Of a DNA stretch of 64,000 nucleotides, positions 37,002-45,223 are shown one piece after another (positions within the stretch are counted from its first letter, which is position 1; the number at the start of each line of letters is the position of its first letter). Below the pieces are notes generated by a model. It had not been told where the DNA came from. It saw nothing but the letters and a program-made list of their open reading frames with translations, and did not search any database. The stretch comes from an uncultured Pelagibacteraceae bacterium (GTDB taxonomy: Bacteria; Pseudomonadota; Alphaproteobacteria; Pelagibacterales; Pelagibacteraceae), in NCBI GenBank assembly GCA_902531175.1, contig CACADE010000001.1, forward strand, positions 124,001-188,000, written 5' to 3'. A program made the translations under genes and the position numbers.

Positions 37002-38312
37002 ATGTTAGATCTTATCATAAAAAATGGAAAGTGTTATATCGACGGAAAAATTACTAAGATTAATATTGGAATTCAGAATGGAAAAATCTCAATAATTGGT
37101 GATTTAAATAATGAGCAAAGCAAAGAAACTATTGATGCAAGTAATTTAGTAGTTTTACCTGGTTGCATGGATACACAAGTTCATTTCCGTGAGCCAGGAT
37201 CAACTAATGCAGAGGACTTACACACTGGAAGTAAAGCAGCTATTGCTGGAGGTATTACAAGTGTTTTTGAGATGCCAAATACAAATCCTCCAACAGCAAA
37301 TATGAAAGAATTTAATAATAAGCTAAATCTTGCAAAAAATAGAATGTACTCAAACTATGCATTTTATTTTGGAGCAACCCCAGATAATTCGTCCGATTTA
37401 GCAAAGCTTAGAGGTTTAGATGGTTGTTGCGGAGTAAAACTTTTTGCAGGATCGTCAACTGGAAATCTTTTGGTTGATAAAGAAGAAGATATTGAAAAGG
37501 TCTTTCAAAATACTTCAAAAATAGTTGCTGTGCACTCTGAAGATGAAGAAATAATTAATTTAAGAAAAAAATTAATTGAAAAAGGCAATGTTCACACTCA
37601 TCCTGTTTGGAGGAATGAAGAATGTGCAATGTCATCTACTAGAAGGATTGTTAGGATTGCAAAAAGACTTAATAAAAAAGCACATATATTGCATGTTACA
37701 ACAAAAGAAGAGGTAGATTTTTTATCACAAAATAAAGGGAACATAACTTTTGAAATTACTCCACAACATCTAACAATATATGCACCAGATTGTTATGAAA
37801 AACTTGGCACCTTCGCGCAGATGAACCCACCTTTGAGAGACAAGTCTCATTATGATAGATTGTGGTACGCTATTCGAAATAATTATAACGATACTATTGG
37901 TTCAGATCATGCACCTCATTTAAAAGAAAACAAATTAAAAGAATATCCCCAGTCACCATCTGGCATGCCAGGCGTACAAACATTATTACCCGTTATGCTA
38001 AATCATGTGAATGATAAAAAACTTACGTTAGATCAGCTAATTAAACTTCTTTGTGAAAACCCAGTTTCTGTATTTCGTATTAAAAATAAAGGTTTTATCA
38101 AAAAAGATTATGATGCTGATTTTACAATAATAGATATGAATAGAACGATTGAAATTAAAAATGAAAATATTCATAGTAAGTGTGGATGGAGCCCATTTGA
38201 TGGCTATAAATTTAAAGGTTCACCGGTTTACACAATTATTAATGGGGAGATAAAAATGAAAGAAGATGAAATTTTAGGAGACCCATCTGGTAAACCAATT
38301 CTTTTTGATTGA
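37002..38312 (+). CDS. pyrC: Dihydroorotase
   Basis: Cyclises carbamoyl-aspartate to dihydroorotate, step three of pyrimidine synthesis. The 436-residue amidohydrolase has the metal site DTQVHFREPGS (near residue 57), the family sequence GGITSVFEMPNTNPPT, metal-binding histidines in VAVHSEDE and ILHVTTKEE, and the catalytic GSDHAPHLKE near 299. This is the longer, PyrC type I / CAD-like group. GSDHAPH plus MPNTNPP separates it from hydantoinase and allantoinase. It converges on the SMR transporter gene with one base between. Confidence 0.92.
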   Translation: MLDLIIKNGKCYIDGKITKINIGIQNGKISIIGDLNNEQSKETIDASNLVVLPGCMDTQVHFREPGSTNAEDLHTGSKAAIAGGITSVFEMPNTNPPTANMKEFNNKLNLAKNRMYSNYAFYFGATPDNSSDLAKLRGLDGCCGVKLFAGSSTGNLLVDKEEDIEKVFQNTSKIVAVHSEDEEIINLRKKLIEKGNVHTHPVWRNEECAMSSTRRIVRIAKRLNKKAHILHVTTKEEVDFLSQNKGNITFEITPQHLTIYAPDCYEKLGTFAQMNPPLRDKSHYDRLWYAIRNNYNDTIGSDHAPHLKENKLKEYPQSPSGMPGVQTLLPVMLNHVNDKKLTLDQLIKLLCENPVSVFRIKNKGFIKKDYDADFTIIDMNRTIEIKNENIHSKCGWSPFDGYKFKGSPVYTIINGEIKMKEDEILGDPSGKPILFD

Positions 38313-38313
38313 G

Positions 38314-38646
38314 TTATATAGTTTTACTTGAATATATATTTACAAGTGTTACGCCTACTACAATAAGAAACATACCCAATATAGCCTGCCAACTTAAAGA
38401 TTGTTTAAAAAATATATAGCCCAATATTGCAATAGTGAAAATCCCAAGACCGCTCCATGTTCCGTAAACAATAGCTATAGGCAGTTTGTCAACAACAAAC
38501 GTGAGTAAATAAAAAGCTGATAAGTAAAATGCAGCCAAAAATACAGTTGGTGTTACTTTTGTAAAGTTTTGAGTAACAGGAAGAAGCATTGTTCCACATA
38601 CTTCACAAATAATTGCTCCTACTAAAAAAAGATATGTCTTAAACAT
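38314..38646 (-). CDS. Small multidrug resistance (SMR) family transporter
   Basis: A 110-residue protein with four membrane helices and the SMR essential glutamate (Glu15 in AIICEVCGT). The sequence AIVYGTWSGLGIFTIAILGY near residue 58-77 is the typical second and third helix pattern of EmrE and its relatives. Such proteins exchange protons for lipophilic cations or, in the Gdx group, guanidinium. Family detail alone does not tell which. It starts one base from the prpE stop on the same strand, so it is probably cotranscribed. Confidence 0.88.
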   Translation of the reverse strand: MFKTYLFLVGAIICEVCGTMLLPVTQNFTKVTPTVFLAAFYLSAFYLLTFVVDKLPIAIVYGTWSGLGIFTIAILGYIFFKQSLSWQAILGMFLIVVGVTLVNIYSSKTI

Positions 38647-40541
38647 TATTTTAAAATACTGCTATTTTTTAAGTCTTCTTTTATCTCATCAAGGATGGCA
38701 GGATCATCAATTGTTGCAGGCATTTTATATTCTTCTTTGTCAGCAATCTTTCTCATTGTTCCTCTTAAAACTTTTCCAGATCTAGTTTTTGGTAATCTTT
38801 TAACAACAATTGCTATTTTAAAAGCTGCAACAGGTCCAACTTTATCTCTAACCATTTGCACACACTCTTTTGAAATAGTCTCATTATCCTTAGATACTCC
38901 AGCTTTTAGAGCAATTAATCCAATTGGCAATTGTCCTTTCAGCTGATCTTTTATTCCAATCACTGCACATTCAGCAACTGACTGATGTTCAGACAAAACT
39001 TCTTCTATTGCACCAGTTGAAAGTCTATGACCTGCAACATTTATTATGTCATCTGTTCTAGACATAATCCAAATATATCCATCATCATCAATATGCCCTG
39101 CATCGTAAGTTTGATAGTATCCATTATAATTTGACATATAATTTTCTTTATATCTTTCGTCTGCATTCCATAAAGTTGGAAAGGTACCTGGAGGAAGTGG
39201 AAGTTTAACTACAATATCTCCCATCTCATTTGGTTTAGCTATTGTTTGATCTGGTTTAATTATTTTTACATCATAACCTGGAACTGCTTTGCAGGCGGAT
39301 CCATATTTTGTTTCTTGCATTTCAATTCCAGTGCAATTTGAACTTATCGCCCAACTAGTTTCAGTTTGCCACCAATGGTCAATTACAGGAACTTTAAGTA
39401 AATTTTCAGCCCATTTAATAGTATCAGGGTCTGCTCTTTCACCTGCTAAAAATAATGACTCAAATGAACTTAAATCATATTTAGAAAAAAACTTACCTTC
39501 TGGATCCTCTTTTTTAATTGCTCTAAATGCAGTTGGCGCTGTGAATAAAGATTTAATCTTATATTCTGATATTATTCTCCAAAATACTCCAGCATCAGGA
39601 GTGCCCACAGGTTTACCTTCAAATAAAAGAGTTGCACAACCTTTGAATAATGGAGCATAAACAATATAGGAATGTCCTACTATCCATCCAATATCACTTG
39701 CTGACCACCATACATCATTTTGATCAATGTTATAAATATTTTTCATTGTCCATTTAAGAGCAACAATGTGACCACCAATATCTCTAACTATTCCTTTCGG
39801 AATACCTGTGGTCCCTGAAGTATAAAGGATATAAGCATAATCATTAGCACCCATCTCAACACAATCTTTATCATTAGCTCCAGATAGTGCTTCATCCCAA
39901 CTTATTTCTAATGGCTTATTTAATTTTACTTCGTGATCTTTTCTCTGAAATAGAATTACTTTTTCAATTTGGTGTTTAGCTAATTTTAAAGCTCCATCTA
40001 CAAGTGGTCTATACTCAACTGTTCTTCCAGGCTCAAAACCACATGATGCTGTGATTAAAATTTTTGCTTTACTATCATCAATTCTGCTAGCTAATTCATT
40101 TGAAGCAAAACCACCGAATACAACAGAGTGAATTGCTCCAATTCTTCCACATGCTAGCATTGCAACCACCGCCTCTGGTATCATTGGCATATAAATAATT
40201 ACTCGATCTCCTTTTTTAACTCCTTCTTTATCGAGAGCTCCTGCAAATTTTGAAACTTTTTCTTTTAATTCTGTGAAAGTAAACTTTGATTTGTTACCTG
40301 TTATAGGGCTGTCATAGATTAAAGCTGTTTTATCACCCCTTCCTTGATCAATATGAAGGTCTAAAGCGTTGTAGCATGTATTTGTTACACCATCTTCAAA
40401 CCATTTATAGAAAGGAGGATTGTCTTTTTTTAAAATCTTAGTTGGTTTTTTGAACCAAAACACATCCTCAGAGACTTTCTGCCAAAATTCCTCAGGATTT
40501 TTTATAGACTCTTCGTAAATATCTATATACTTTTTGTTCAT
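38646..40541 (-). CDS. prpE: Propionyl-CoA synthetase PrpE-like acyl-CoA ligase
   Basis: AMP-forming ligase that activates a short-chain acid with CoA. The 631-residue protein has the adenylation motifs YTSGTTGIPKGIVRD near residue 240, the WWQTETSW region, and the catalytic lysine in KTRSGKVLRG near the C-terminus. The segments KPVGTPDAGVFWRIISEYK and FTAPTAFRAIKKEDPEG are characteristic of propionate-CoA ligase and less so of acetyl-CoA synthetase, where WTHPTVYR is expected. Acetate may still be a side substrate. It is divergent from proteorhodopsin, sharing a 215-base intergenic region. Confidence 0.87.
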   Translation of the reverse strand: MNKKYIDIYEESIKNPEEFWQKVSEDVFWFKKPTKILKKDNPPFYKWFEDGVTNTCYNALDLHIDQGRGDKTALIYDSPITGNKSKFTFTELKEKVSKFAGALDKEGVKKGDRVIIYMPMIPEAVVAMLACGRIGAIHSVVFGGFASNELASRIDDSKAKILITASCGFEPGRTVEYRPLVDGALKLAKHQIEKVILFQRKDHEVKLNKPLEISWDEALSGANDKDCVEMGANDYAYILYTSGTTGIPKGIVRDIGGHIVALKWTMKNIYNIDQNDVWWSASDIGWIVGHSYIVYAPLFKGCATLLFEGKPVGTPDAGVFWRIISEYKIKSLFTAPTAFRAIKKEDPEGKFFSKYDLSSFESLFLAGERADPDTIKWAENLLKVPVIDHWWQTETSWAISSNCTGIEMQETKYGSACKAVPGYDVKIIKPDQTIAKPNEMGDIVVKLPLPPGTFPTLWNADERYKENYMSNYNGYYQTYDAGHIDDDGYIWIMSRTDDIINVAGHRLSTGAIEEVLSEHQSVAECAVIGIKDQLKGQLPIGLIALKAGVSKDNETISKECVQMVRDKVGPVAAFKIAIVVKRLPKTRSGKVLRGTMRKIADKEEYKMPATIDDPAILDEIKEDLKNSSILK

Positions 40542-40664
40542 ATTGATTTGCTTTTTGATGCCATTTTTGTATTGAATTTATGCAACAGGTTGTATTTAAT
40601 TTTAAAAAGTCAGTAAAATCAACACTTATAACGCGGCAAAAAGTCTTCAACAAACTACATTAAT

Positions 40665-40728
40665 TTGATATTAAGCCCCTAACTTTGGATAAACCTTTGT
40701 GGTTTGTCCGTAGTTTAAATTTAAACTA
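40665..40728 (+). promoter_or_regulatory. Putative proteorhodopsin promoter with hairpin and 18-base palindrome
   Basis: The 215-base gap between prpE and proteorhodopsin holds three structures near its right end. A weak promoter candidate is TTGATA (40665-40670), 17 bases, GATAAA (40688-40693). A hairpin follows: ggataaacc (40687-40695), loop tttgt, ggtttgtcc (40701-40709), nine pairs with one G-U. Next is a perfect palindrome, tagtttaaatttaaacta (40711-40728), with no loop, better suited to a dimeric DNA-binding protein than to an RNA stem. The ribosome-binding site GAGAGGGAG (40742-40750) comes just after. The structures are seen directly; function is inferred. Confidence 0.5.
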
Positions 40729-40756
40729 AAAAAAAACTAACGAGAGGGAGTTTTTT

Positions 40757-41527
40757 ATGAAAAAACTTAAAATGTTTGCATTAGCAGCAGTGGCTCTATT
40801 TGGTCTTACTGGTGCAGCAAACGCAGCAACTGCTATGTTAGCTTCTGACGACTTCGTTGGGATTTCCTTTTGGGTAATCGCAATGGGTATGGCAGCAGCT
40901 ACAGTATTCTTCTTCATGGAGAGAAATACTGTTGCAGCAGGCTGGAAAACTTCAGTAACAGTAGCTGGTCTTGTAACTGGTGTTGCATTCATTCACTACA
41001 TGTACATGAGAGATGTATGGGTAATGACTGGAGATTCACCAACAGTATATAGATATATTGATTGGTTAATCACTGTACCATTACAGATGATCGAGTTTTA
41101 CTTAATTCTAGCAGCAGTTAAGAAAATCCCAGGAGCAATCTTCTGGAGATTATTAATTGGTTCGCTTGTGATGTTAATTGGTGGATACTTAGGAGAAGCA
41201 GGTTACATCAATGCTATGCTTGGTTTCATAGTCGGTATGGCTGGATGGATCTACATCTTATATGAAGTATTCTCTGGTGAAGCTGGAAAAATTGCAGCTA
41301 AAACTGGAAACAAGCCATTAGCAACTGCATGGGGCGCTATGAGAATGATCGTAACAATTGGTTGGGCTATTTACCCATTAGGTTACATTTTTGGATACCT
41401 AGTAGGTGGAGTAGACGCTAACTCATTGAACGTGATTTACAACTTAGCAGACTTCATCAACAAAATTGCTTTTGGTCTAGTAATCTGGTCAGCAGCAGTT
41501 TCACAAGGTGGAGCACGAGCTAGATAA
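40757..41527 (+). CDS. Proteorhodopsin, predicted blue-absorbing proton pump
   Basis: Light-driven outward proton pump using retinal. The 256-residue protein has a signal sequence (residues 1-23, cut near ANA-A) and seven membrane helices. In proteorhodopsin numbering, all key positions are present with a +5 offset: His75 (here His80), proton acceptor Asp97 (Asp102 in YIDWLITVP), proton donor Glu108 (Glu113) and retinal-binding Lys231 (Lys236 in DFINKIAFG). The spectral-tuning site 105 is Gln110 (TVPLQM), which known variants link to blue absorption. Codons look more GC-rich and regular than in neighbouring genes, consistent with high expression. It stands alone between its own upstream region and a terminator. 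Confidence 0.98.
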   Translation: MKKLKMFALAAVALFGLTGAANAATAMLASDDFVGISFWVIAMGMAAATVFFFMERNTVAAGWKTSVTVAGLVTGVAFIHYMYMRDVWVMTGDSPTVYRYIDWLITVPLQMIEFYLILAAVKKIPGAIFWRLLIGSLVMLIGGYLGEAGYINAMLGFIVGMAGWIYILYEVFSGEAGKIAAKTGNKPLATAWGAMRMIVTIGWAIYPLGYIFGYLVGGVDANSLNVIYNLADFINKIAFGLVIWSAAVSQGGARAR

Positions 41528-41550
41528 TTAGCTTTTAATATTAAAAAAAG

Positions 41551-41586
41551 AGGCGGGTATGCTAAAACATACCTGCCTTTTTTTTT
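41551..41586 (+). terminator. Rho-independent terminator after proteorhodopsin
   Basis: An 11-pair stem, aggcgggtatg (41551-41561) with catacctgcct (41568-41578), one G-U pair, loop ctaaaa, followed by a run of nine T. It separates the proteorhodopsin transcript from the ferredoxin genes. Confidence 0.93.
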
Positions 41587-41617
41587 GGACTAAAAATAGA
41601 AAATGCTAAATTTCAAA

Positions 41618-41648
41618 AATTTGCCGCAGTCGCAAATTAGTTTATAAG
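41618..41648 (+). promoter_or_regulatory. Predicted ferredoxin promoter with overlapping inverted repeat
   Basis: TTGCCG (41621-41626) and TATAAG (41643-41648) are 16 bases apart, giving a start near 41655 and an almost leaderless ferredoxin mRNA. An inverted repeat, aatttgc (41618-41624), 7 bases, gcaaatt (41632-41638), covers the -35, as an operator would. Confidence 0.5.
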
Positions 41649-41663
41649 AATTATTTATTAAAT

Positions 41664-41987
41664 ATGGCAAAAATCAAATATATAGAATTCAATGGCACTG
41701 AACATGAGGCTGATGTTGCTAATGGTCTTAGTGTAATGGAAGGTGCTATACAAAATGATATTCCAGGCATAGATGCAGATTGTGGAGGTGGAATGTCATG
41801 TGCAACTTGTCATGTATATATTAATGATGATGAATGGTTCAAAAAACTCCCAGAAAAAGAAATGGGCGAAGATGATATGTTAGATCAAGCCTTTGAACCT
41901 AAATCTAATAGTAGATTAAGTTGTCAATTAATAATCTCAGACGATTTAGATGGTTTAACTGTACATATGCCGGAGAAACAAGTTTAA
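41664..41987 (+). CDS. 2Fe-2S ferredoxin (adrenodoxin type)
   Basis: Small electron carrier of 107 residues. The cluster ligands are visible as Cys at DADCGGGMSCATCHVY (Cx5Cx2C near residues 40-49) and a fourth in RLSCQLI near residue 86. Together with the acidic EDDMLDQA helix this is the ISC-type/adrenodoxin family pattern. The gene is immediately followed, with overlapping stop and start codons (TAATG), by an FAD reductase, so the two are likely redox partners. A position next to proteorhodopsin is, from memory, a familiar arrangement in SAR11. Confidence 0.95.
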   Translation: MAKIKYIEFNGTEHEADVANGLSVMEGAIQNDIPGIDADCGGGMSCATCHVYINDDEWFKKLPEKEMGEDDMLDQAFEPKSNSRLSCQLIISDDLDGLTVHMPEKQV

Positions 41988-43003
41988 TGATTAAAACAGA
42001 TGTAGTCATTATTGGAGCAGGACCCACAGGTTTATTCTGTGCACACCAATTAGGGATAATCGGATTAAAATGTGAAATTGTAGACAATCTAGATAAAATT
42101 GGAGGACAATGTATTGAGCTTTATCCAGACAAACCAATTTATGATATTCCTGCAGTTCCTAAATGTACAGGAGAAGAGCTTACAAATAATTTAATTGAAC
42201 AAATAAAACCTTTTAATTTTAACTTTCATTTAAGTGACAGAGTTCAAGAATTAAAAAATGAAAAAAATAAATGGTTAGTTAAAACATTAAATGGAAAAGA
42301 ATTTGAAACACCCAATATTGTTATAGCAGGTGGCGTAGGTTCTTTTGAACCAAGAAAATTCCCAACTAAAAGTGCTGAAAAGTATGACGGAAAATCAGTT
42401 TTATACTCAATAAAAGACAAAACTATTTTTAAAGATAAATCAGTAGTTATTTTTGGAGGCGGAGATAGTGCACTTGATTGGGCTATAGAATTATCTAATT
42501 CATCAAAAGTAACGCTTGTTCACAGAAGAGATGAGTTCAGAGGAGCTCCCGCAAGTGTTCAAAAAATAAAAGAATTAAGTGATAATAAAACTATTGATTT
42601 AATTACTAAATATTCAATCAAAGATATTAAAGGAAATGGCTCATTAGAAAGCGTCGAAATCAAAAGTGAAACAGGTGACAGTAAAGTTATAAAAGCTGAT
42701 TATGTATTGGGTTTTTTTGGATTAATAATGCAATTAGGACCAATAGCGGAGTGGGGTTTAAATTTAGATAAAAAAACAATTCCCGTAAATACTGAGAATT
42801 TTGAAACAAATAAAAAAGGAATATTTGCAATTGGTGATATCTGTACCTATCCAGGCAAATTAAAGTTAATACTTTCAGGTTTTCATGAAGGAGCTTTAGC
42901 TGCAAGAGGCTGCTTTAAATATGCAAGACCTGACGAAAAATATAGATTTGAATTTACAACTGCATCCAGCACTATCAAAGATAGATTGGGTGTAAAAGAA
43001 TGA
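41987..43003 (+). CDS. Ferredoxin-NAD(P) reductase, thioredoxin-reductase-like type
   Basis: FAD enzyme of 338 residues that moves electrons between NAD(P)H and ferredoxin or flavodoxin. It has the FAD loop VIIGAGPTGLFCAHQLG at the N-terminus, GGQCIELYPDKPIYDIPA near residue 40-57 (a hallmark of this reductase group, with no CxxC redox pair), the nucleotide loop VVIFGGGDSALDWAIEL near 155, and IFAIGDICTYPGKLKLI near the C-terminus. A start at 41921 in the same frame would add 22 residues inside the ferredoxin gene and is rejected; the ATG at 41987 gives the expected FAD-loop position. It overlaps the GST gene by four bases. Confidence 0.92.
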   Translation: MIKTDVVIIGAGPTGLFCAHQLGIIGLKCEIVDNLDKIGGQCIELYPDKPIYDIPAVPKCTGEELTNNLIEQIKPFNFNFHLSDRVQELKNEKNKWLVKTLNGKEFETPNIVIAGGVGSFEPRKFPTKSAEKYDGKSVLYSIKDKTIFKDKSVVIFGGGDSALDWAIELSNSSKVTLVHRRDEFRGAPASVQKIKELSDNKTIDLITKYSIKDIKGNGSLESVEIKSETGDSKVIKADYVLGFFGLIMQLGPIAEWGLNLDKKTIPVNTENFETNKKGIFAIGDICTYPGKLKLILSGFHEGALAARGCFKYARPDEKYRFEFTTASSTIKDRLGVKE

Positions 43004-43623
43004 TCGAACTTTTTACTGCTGATACTCCTAATGGTTGGAAAATTAGCATAATGCTCGAGGAAATTGGTTTTAAGTACAAACTTACAAAAGTAAATTTGAG
43101 TGGTGATCAATTTAAACCAGAATTTAAAAAAATAAGTCCGTTTAATAAAATTCCTGTAATTATAGATCACGAGAACAATAAGACCGTATTCGAGTCTGGA
43201 GTTATACTTATGTATTTAGGTGAGAAAAGCAAGAAACTCTATCCTGAAGCAGACAGGCTAGACATAAATCAGTGGTTGATGGCTCAAATGGCTATTGTAG
43301 GTCCAATGATAGGCCAACATCATCAGTTTCATTATTACCATCAAGGAAAAAGTGAGTGGGGTGAGGATAGATACTTCAAAATCACCAGAAAAATTTACGA
43401 AGATCTTGATGCTAGGTTGGCTCAAAGTAAGTTTTTAGCAAATGATAAATACTCTATTGCTGATATTGCTACATGGTCGTGGATTGCAAGACACAAAAGA
43501 CACGACATTGGATTAAATAATTTTGAAAACCTATCTAGGTGGTTTGTTCAAATTGCTGAACGTCCAGCTGTAGTAAAAGGATTTAAAGCACTAAATAAAG
43601 ATGCTGAAATAGATTTTCCTTGA
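43000..43623 (+). CDS. Glutathione S-transferase (Ure2p/YfcG-like)
   Basis: A 207-residue protein with the N-terminal thioredoxin fold (TADTPNGWKISIMLEE, then PFNKIPVIIDHE with the conserved cis-proline, and VFESGVILMYLGEK) and an all-helical C-terminal domain (SIADIATWSWIARHKR). The TPNG start and motifs place it with nu-class GSTs such as YfcG, which have disulfide reductase activity with glutathione. It overlaps the reductase gene by four bases, so it is the third gene of the ferredoxin operon, suggesting a redox or oxidative-stress role. Confidence 0.92.
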   Translation: MIELFTADTPNGWKISIMLEEIGFKYKLTKVNLSGDQFKPEFKKISPFNKIPVIIDHENNKTVFESGVILMYLGEKSKKLYPEADRLDINQWLMAQMAIVGPMIGQHHQFHYYHQGKSEWGEDRYFKITRKIYEDLDARLAQSKFLANDKYSIADIATWSWIARHKRHDIGLNNFENLSRWFVQIAERPAVVKGFKALNKDAEIDFP

Positions 43624-43708
43624 TTTTGAAGCTAAAGGGGTCATCAAAAAAAATGTTTTTAATCTCTTAATAGACTGTTATTATTAATCTAATTTAATTG
43701 GAGAAATT

Positions 43709-44296
43709 ATGAAAAAAATAAAACTATTTTTGTTAATTTTAATAGTTTCATTTATTGGTGTCAAAAATTCAGTATCTGACGAAATGAGAATGGGTATTGA
43801 AGGTGGACTAGTTTATGCTGACATGAGGGCTGAAGAAACTGCACAAGCATTGGCAAATGCATCTGGCTCAACTGTAACATATTCATATGATGAAGCTACA
43901 TGGATTGGTAGATTATTTGCAGACATGCCTTTATCTTCTGAAATGAGTGTTGAAGTAGGATTTTTCTTAAGTGGAAGTCTAGATGCAACTTATACTATTT
44001 CAGGGGCATCGGCTACTGAAGGATATGATGCTAGAGGTGTTGATGCTGCTGCAGTATTTAAATCAGATGACGTATTTTTTAAAGTAGGAATGCATAGATC
44101 TGAATTAAATGGTAATGCAAGTTTGACTATCGGTGGAACAAAATATAACGTCTCTGAAACAATCTCTGGAACCGGTTATTTAGTTGGTGGAGGATTAGAA
44201 TTAGATGGTAGTAGATTAGGCTTAACATACTATTCTGATGTTGGTGGTGATGGAGACTCTGATATGACCATGTTATATTATGGTGTAATGTTCTAA
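43709..44296 (+). CDS. Exported outer-membrane beta-barrel-like protein, unknown role
   Basis: A 195-residue protein with a signal peptide (residues 1-22, cut near SVS-D). The mature part alternates polar and apolar residues in short Gly-rich strands (MRMGIEGGLVYADMRA, EVGFFLSGSLDATYTI, GYLVGGGLELDGSRLGLTYY) and ends in MLYYGVMF with a terminal phenylalanine, the usual sign for insertion of a barrel by BamA. That suggests a small eight-stranded barrel of the OmpA/OmpW kind. I do not recognise the exact family. It has a good ribosome-binding site (TTGGAGAAA) and stands 13 bases before a lipoprotein gene. Confidence 0.75.
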   Translation: MKKIKLFLLILIVSFIGVKNSVSDEMRMGIEGGLVYADMRAEETAQALANASGSTVTYSYDEATWIGRLFADMPLSSEMSVEVGFFLSGSLDATYTISGASATEGYDARGVDAAAVFKSDDVFFKVGMHRSELNGNASLTIGGTKYNVSETISGTGYLVGGGLELDGSRLGLTYYSDVGGDGDSDMTMLYYGVMF

Positions 44297-44309
44297 TTTT
44301 ATATACATT

Positions 44310-44726
44310 TTGAAAAATAAAACTAAATTATTTTTTATCTTAATTTTCATTTTAGGTCTGTATCAATGTTCTGGTACAGGCTCTAAAATGAAACCAGCCA
44401 TATCATCAAATAGTTCAGGAGAAACAAATTTGTACTTTCTAAGAGAAAGTGGATTTGTGGCAAGTGCCGTATTAGCAAAAGTCAATGTGAATGGAGTGGA
44501 AATTGCTAAACTCGGAATAAAAGAAAATGTTGTTCACACTGTAAGTGGAAAATACAAAATAAAAGTAACTGGCGCTGGCATAGGCGGGATGGGCATGGGC
44601 AGTGACTCGATTTCAGGAATTGGAGATGGAAAAAATTACTTTTACCTAATTAGTGTAAAGCAGGGTCTTTTTTCAACTGAATGGGTTATTAATGAAACAA
44701 CAGAAAGTGGATTTAAATCTCAATAA
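44310..44726 (+). CDS. Small lipoprotein, DUF2846-like
   Basis: A 138-residue product starting with TTG at 44310. It has a lipoprotein signal with cysteine at residue 20 (GLYQCSGTGS). The mature sequence TNLYFLRESGFVASAVLAKVNVNG, given here as a region near residues 39-62, resembles DUF2846-type envelope proteins, in which a short beta domain reads like an inserted immunoglobulin-like fold; a glycine/methionine-rich loop (GGMGMGS) follows. Function is unknown. It follows the barrel-like gene closely and converges on dksA. Confidence 0.7.
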   Translation: MKNKTKLFFILIFILGLYQCSGTGSKMKPAISSNSSGETNLYFLRESGFVASAVLAKVNVNGVEIAKLGIKENVVHTVSGKYKIKVTGAGIGGMGMGSDSISGIGDGKNYFYLISVKQGLFSTEWVINETTESGFKSQ

Positions 44727-44733
44727 GAATTTT

Positions 44734-45150
44734 CTAGTCGTCTGCGTAAACTTTTTCGTCTTTTTCGTGTTTTTCTTGAGCTGCAATGCAGAGAGTTGCA
44801 ACTGGTCTTGCCATTAATCTTTTTAAACCAATAGGCTCACCAGTTTCTTCACAAAATCCATAAGTTCCATCTTGAATTTTCTTTAATGCACCATCTATTT
44901 TAGAAATTAATTTGATTTGTCTATTAATAGCTCTCATTTCAACATTTTTTTCAGTGTATGAACTTGCTTGATCAACTATGTCAGCTGATGCACTATTATC
45001 ATCCATGGATGCTTGAAAAATCGCCTCATTATTAGATCTCTTTAAATCTTTTTTCCACTCCATTAATTTCATCTTAAAATATGCTAAATGTTTAGCACAC
45101 ATGTATTTCTCTTTTTCTTTTGGAGTATAAGTTTTTGAAATTCTTACCAT
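44734..45150 (-). CDS. dksA: DksA-type RNA polymerase regulator
   Basis: Coiled-coil protein that enters the secondary channel of RNA polymerase and, with ppGpp, tunes rRNA and biosynthetic promoters. The 138-residue sequence has the long coiled-coil body with DDNSASADIVDQAS at the tip (the acidic tip residues) and a C-terminal zinc-finger region GFCEETGEPIGLKRL followed by ATLCIAAQEKHE. Only one cysteine of each CxxC pair remains (CEET, CIAA), as in other alphaproteobacterial DksA proteins that I recall. Length is normal. Confidence 0.93.
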   Translation of the reverse strand: MVRISKTYTPKEKEKYMCAKHLAYFKMKLMEWKKDLKRSNNEAIFQASMDDNSASADIVDQASSYTEKNVEMRAINRQIKLISKIDGALKKIQDGTYGFCEETGEPIGLKRLMARPVATLCIAAQEKHEKDEKVYADD

Positions 45151-45223
45151 ACTTAGTTATTTTGAGTTGGTGAATATATTCATGAATAAATGAGTGTCAA
45201 GAACGGTTTATTCATATAGATTG

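Noticed and set aside
39289..39660. 123-codon plus-strand frame opposite prpE
   Set aside because: It lies wholly within the conserved adenylation domain of prpE on the other strand and has no family resemblance.
40542..40664. Riboswitch in the left part of the prpE-proteorhodopsin gap
   Set aside because: No known riboswitch core (SAM, glycine, cobalamin or TPP) could be drawn by eye. Apart from AT-rich sequence that probably holds the prpE promoter, I see nothing there.
40726..40992. 88-codon minus-strand frame inside proteorhodopsin
   Set aside because: It is the complement of a strongly conserved gene on the other strand. Its Ala/Thr-rich sequence arises from reverse reading of codons for Ala, Gly and Val, and it has no ribosome-binding site.
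41921..41986. N-terminal extension of the ferredoxin reductase
   Set aside because: The extra 22 residues lie fully inside the ferredoxin gene and are not expected ahead of the FAD loop. The ATG at 41987, overlapping the ferredoxin stop, fits far better.
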